Shown here: positions 61,536-64,000 of the stretch, in pieces
Position numbering within the stretch: the stretch's first letter is position 1
Layout: the number at the start of each line of letters is the position of its first letter
Origin: Brevibacillus brevis
GTDB lineage: Bacteria; Bacillota; Bacilli; Brevibacillales; Brevibacillaceae
Direction: 5' to 3'
Assembly (NCBI RefSeq): GCF_022026395.1
Contig: NZ_CP041767.1
Coordinates: 3,442,501 to 3,506,500 of the forward strand
Length of the DNA: 64,000 nucleotides
The notes under the pieces: generated by a model
Seen by the model: only the letters and a program-made list of their open reading frames with translations
Databases searched by the model: none
What the model was told of the DNA's origin: nothing
Position numbers and translations under genes: made by a program

Positions 61536-61643
61536 ATGAGATTAACCACTCATCGAAACGATCATTGTAGTCTACATATCGTACACGGTAAAACTACAGG
61601 AACCATTCGGGGTTCGTTCTTTGTCATTAAAGGAGAACATTAA
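61536..61643 (+). CDS. Possible 35-residue peptide or fragment
   Basis: Reads MRLTTHRNDHCSLHIVHGKT then IRGSFFVIKGEH. The composition looks like folded protein, but no ribosome binding site is clear. It may be a C-terminal fragment. Not recognised. Confidence 0.25.
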   Translation: MRLTTHRNDHCSLHIVHGKTTGTIRGSFFVIKGEH

Positions 61644-61658
61644 GCGAAGACAGAAGAA

Positions 61659-61679
61659 AGGGGCTGATTGCCAGCCCCT
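61659..61679. terminator. Terminator next to the DUF4062 gene
   Basis: Perfect arms AGGGGCTG (61659-61666) and CAGCCCCT (61672-61679); T-rich on both sides; just past the DUF4062 stop. Confidence 0.7.
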
Positions 61680-61682
61680 CTT

Positions 61683-62249
61683 TCATTTCTTTTTCTCCAA
61701 CTCCGCCTTTAATCTTGCATTCTCTTCCAACAGCTTTTGAACGTCCGGGACGTCCTTGCCGGAAAACCAGCCATACAAATCGTCTCTTGCTGCATACTCT
61801 GGCAATTGATCACGAAGTACCATTTTAATGTGCCGTACATCTTCAACATAGTAGATAGGAATTTGTTCCATGACCGATTGCTTAAACTCTTGAAATTTCT
61901 GATAATATTCAATTGCTGCGAAGTCGTAAGGCTTTTGTCTTAATGCTTCATCTGTGACAACAAAAGCAAATCTAGGTTTGCCCGCTTCTCCGGCATACTC
62001 ATATTCCCATTGCGTATAGCTCTTGGATTCATCAGGAAGTGTTAAACCATAGAATCCTCCGAGAATCAGGATATATACATCGGACTCGTCGATCCATCTC
62101 TTCCTAATTTTCATTGGACTTTCCTTGAAAAATTGCTCGACTCCAGCAGGGATATGACCGGCTTGGAGCACGGCTTCAACAGCGGTATGTCTTTCCTCAA
62201 TAAGATCGTAGTAAGTAGACGATATGTATATTTGTAATTTTTTTCTCAT
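61683..62249 (-). CDS. DUF4062 domain protein (TIR-like fold)
   Basis: 188 residues. LQIYISSTYYDLIEERHTAV, IDESDVYILILGGFYGLTLP, KSYTQWEYEYAGEAGKPRFA are the conserved blocks of DUF4062, a Rossmann/TIR-like domain usually fused to effector or NTPase domains in conflict systems. Here it stands alone with a short coiled tail (LLEENARLKAELEKKK). The start is probably ATG at 62249 (family proteins begin MRKKLQIFISST); an ATG at 62261 is possible; both sites are poor. Single gene; no obvious partner. Confidence 0.75.
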   Translation of the reverse strand: MRKKLQIYISSTYYDLIEERHTAVEAVLQAGHIPAGVEQFFKESPMKIRKRWIDESDVYILILGGFYGLTLPDESKSYTQWEYEYAGEAGKPRFAFVVTDEALRQKPYDFAAIEYYQKFQEFKQSVMEQIPIYYVEDVRHIKMVLRDQLPEYAARDDLYGWFSGKDVPDVQKLLEENARLKAELEKKK

Positions 62250-62498
62250 AAGCCCACCCATATTAAGAAATAGTATAAATAAAATCTACCACTCACTCAC
62301 TTTATTTGTCAAAATTGACTGATGTTTTCATGCAGCAAGGTTGCACCTGTGCCATATGCCACTATAAACAGTTCTAGGCGCTTGAGTCTCCATGCTATTC
62401 TCTTCCCCCATGTATAAGCGTAATGTTGTGTTACAACGGGTCTAGAAGGAATTCATTTTTATTTGCTTGGAAAAACTACGTTAGAAAGGAGTGCTTCG
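62250..62498. other. Intergenic stretch
   Basis: No gene, hairpin or clear promoter seen apart from the AGAAAGGAG ribosome binding site of the next gene. Confidence 0.4.
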
Positions 62499-62717
62499 AT
62501 GACTAACCAAAAAGAAACGAAAGATCAAAGCGATAAAAAGGGTATATTTCAGTCAGATGTCGACTACGTCGAGGCGTTGGAACAGTCGCTCCCCGATGGA
62601 GCAAGTGAGGAATTTGGACCAGACATTGGGATTCCGTCGAATTATGAAGCGAACCAATCTGGGACCAAGGTAAGTCTAAGCGGCTTTGAAGTAAGCAAGC
62701 ATATTGGTAGACTGTAA
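62499..62717 (+). CDS. Small hypothetical protein (72 residues)
   Basis: Not recognised. Hydrophilic and acidic: KETKDQSDKKGIFQSDVDYV, ALEQSLPDGASEEFGPDIG, then GTKVSLSGFEVSKHIGRL. The ATG at 62499 has AGAAAGGAG seven bases upstream. Upstream in-frame codons lack a site. It may form a unit with the next small gene 80 bases on. Confidence 0.55.
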   Translation: MTNQKETKDQSDKKGIFQSDVDYVEALEQSLPDGASEEFGPDIGIPSNYEANQSGTKVSLSGFEVSKHIGRL

Positions 62718-62796
62718 CCCTCGAGATTCGGGGATTTTCTTTCTCACACCAGTATTATAAGCAAGGAATGTAAAAACAGATGAAGGAGTGATTAGA

Positions 62797-63006
62797 ATGA
62801 CTCAATTCGATGTTGGATTGGTTCACAGGCTAGCTGACCAAATGGAGGGTCTTGCTTCGAATATTAAAAAGCATGTAAACTCCCCAAATGAACTAAGCGA
62901 GGACATAAAACAGATGAAGAGTATCCTCAATGGTTTTCAAACGCTAACCAATTCGTCTGAAGATAGTGGAACCTATCCAATTGCAAAGGATAACGATGTA
63001 AGATAA
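62797..63006 (+). CDS. Small hypothetical protein (69 residues)
   Basis: Not recognised. Mostly helical (VGLVHRLADQMEGLASNIKK, LSEDIKQMKSILNGFQTL) with a polar tail. The ATG at 62797 follows AAGGAG at eight bases. The IS256-type element begins about 35 bases after its stop, so its terminator may have been displaced. Confidence 0.55.
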   Translation: MTQFDVGLVHRLADQMEGLASNIKKHVNSPNELSEDIKQMKSILNGFQTLTNSSEDSGTYPIAKDNDVR

Positions 63007-63044
63007 GGCGCTAGATTGTAAAGGTAGTTAGAATCCCCAGAGTC

Positions 63045-64000
63045 TGTAAAATATTCTGTGTAAACTCTCAACCTCTAAACTACAATTAGTCTTAGAAAGG
63101 TTGGGAGATTTTTATGATGTCAAAAGAGCAGATCAAGCAGTGGATCAAGGAGAAAAACATGAAGTCTGTGGACGATGTTCAGTCAGCCTTGAAGGATTTG
63201 TTTGCTGAAACGATCCAAGAAATGCTCGAAGCTGAGATGGAGTCCTCACTTGGATATGCCAAGCATGACATGAAAAACAAGCGAACAACCAATAGCCGCA
63301 ACGGTTATAGCAAAAAAACGGTTCGCTCCGAGTATGGCGAAGTCGATATTCAAATTCCTCGTGATCGTGAGGGAGAATTTGAGCCTGCCATCGTAAGGAA
63401 GCACCAGTCCAATGTAACAGGGATCGAAGATCAAATCCTCGCGCTGTATGCAAAAGGCGTATCCACACGTGATATTCAAGATCATCTACAGCAGCTCTAT
63501 GGCATCGAAGTCTCACCAACACTCATTTCTAATGTCACGAACAAAATCGTTCCACTGATTAAAGAGTGGCAAAATCGCCCCTTGCAATCGGTATATGCCG
63601 TTGTTTTCTTAGACGCTATTCACTTTAAAGTAAAACAGGACGGGGCTATCGTCAACAAGGCTGCCTATATGGTCATTGGCATTGACCTTGACGGTCATAA
63701 AGATGTCCTTGGTATCTGGGTTGGCGAGAATGAATCGGCTAAATTCTGGCTACATGTACTCAATGAACTGAAAAACCGTGGAGTCCAGGATATTCTCATT
63801 ACTAGCGTCGATAACCTCCGAGGCTTTACGGAGGCTATTTCAGCATGTTATCCAAAGACAGAGATTCAGAAGTGTGTCATCCATCAAATACGTAACTCTA
63901 TTAAATATGTTTCCTATAAGGATTTAAAGAGAGTGACAGCTGAACTAAAGCCTATTTACAAGGCTCCAACGGAGCAAGCTGCACTGGAAGAATTCGATCA
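63045..64000 (+). mobile_element. IS256-family insertion sequence, left part (runs off window)
   Basis: The transposase gene is preceded by a short AT-rich stretch (CTGTAAAATATTCTGTGTAA at about 63050) that probably includes the left terminal inverted repeat. The right end is outside the window, so repeat and target duplication cannot be checked. Confidence 0.6.
63114..64000 (+). CDS. IS256/Mutator-family transposase, N-terminal part
   Basis: 295 residues seen. Typical blocks are MLEAEMESSLGYAKHD, NSRNGYSKKTVRSEYGEVDI, QIPRDREGEFEPAIVRKHQS, ILALYAKGVSTRDIQDHL, the first catalytic Asp in VVFLDAIHFK and the second in ITSVDNLRGFTEAI (family usually DGL). CVIHQIRNSIKYVSYKD is also a hallmark. 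ATG at 63114, six bases after GGGAG; the next ATG, at 63117, is possible. No frameshift seen in the part present. Confidence 0.9.
   Translation, partial: MMSKEQIKQWIKEKNMKSVDDVQSALKDLFAETIQEMLEAEMESSLGYAKHDMKNKRTTNSRNGYSKKTVRSEYGEVDIQIPRDREGEFEPAIVRKHQSNVTGIEDQILALYAKGVSTRDIQDHLQQLYGIEVSPTLISNVTNKIVPLIKEWQNRPLQSVYAVVFLDAIHFKVKQDGAIVNKAAYMVIGIDLDGHKDVLGIWVGENESAKFWLHVLNELKNRGVQDILITSVDNLRGFTEAISACYPKTEIQKCVIHQIRNSIKYVSYKDLKRVTAELKPIYKAPTEQAALEEFD

Overview
The window reads as chromosome of a spore-forming Bacillota, most likely Brevibacillus or a close relative. Supporting signs are strong GGAGG-type ribosome binding sites with many GTG and TTG starts, a SleB-type cell-wall hydrolase, a probable SspP-type spore protein, a Spo0E-type phosphatase, a YjcZ-type spore peptide, LexA/YneA with Bacillus-type SOS boxes, and many proteins of families known mainly from Bacillus (DUF1292, DUF441, DUF1444, DUF1811, DUF2515, DUF3900, DUF896). 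The genus is inferred from gene content only. No rRNA, tRNA or CRISPR array was seen.

Layout, left part (1-25.8 kb): the 5' end of parE; a stress-type gene; a six-gene minus-strand operon made of an ECF sigma factor, a membrane-anchored beta-propeller (probable anti-sigma), a large membrane protein, an ABC ATPase, an ABC permease and a 56-residue protein, preceded by an ECF-type promoter; then housekeeping and sporulation genes (trans-sulfuration enzyme, lipoprotein cyclophilin, SleB-like hydrolase, SDR, kinase, DEAD-box helicase, phosphodiester glycosidase, ABC-F protein, a HEPN-domain protein, SspP- and Spo0E-like genes). Many genes are convergent and share hairpin terminators.

Middle part (25.9-44.3 kb): pdhABCD (pyruvate dehydrogenase complex), an esterase, an oligopeptide-binding lipoprotein, threonine aldolase, HelD, a CrcB fluoride channel, the divergent yneA/lexA pair with LexA boxes, and an IS1182-type element that sits in the shared terminator of lexA and a DUF456 gene and has duplicated that terminator. 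A YedK-type SOS protein lies nearby. A GNAT gene follows a probable leader-peptide attenuator.

Right part (44.8-64 kb): accessory and partly decayed sequence. It holds a seven-repeat YVTN propeller protein, a FusB-type EF-G-binding protein, ArsR/SRPBCC and TetR/epimerase modules with repeated operator-like palindromes, a small protein with four CX3C motifs, a Fur-controlled siderophore-binding lipoprotein, several degraded genes (acetyltransferase, secreted peptide, DUF1259, class C beta-lactamase), a DUF4062 protein, and the 5' part of an IS256-type transposase running off the window. The most interesting points are the ECF operon and its nested palindromes, the leader-peptide attenuator, the terminator-duplicating IS with a slippery heptamer, the twin CX3C protein, and the HEPN protein.
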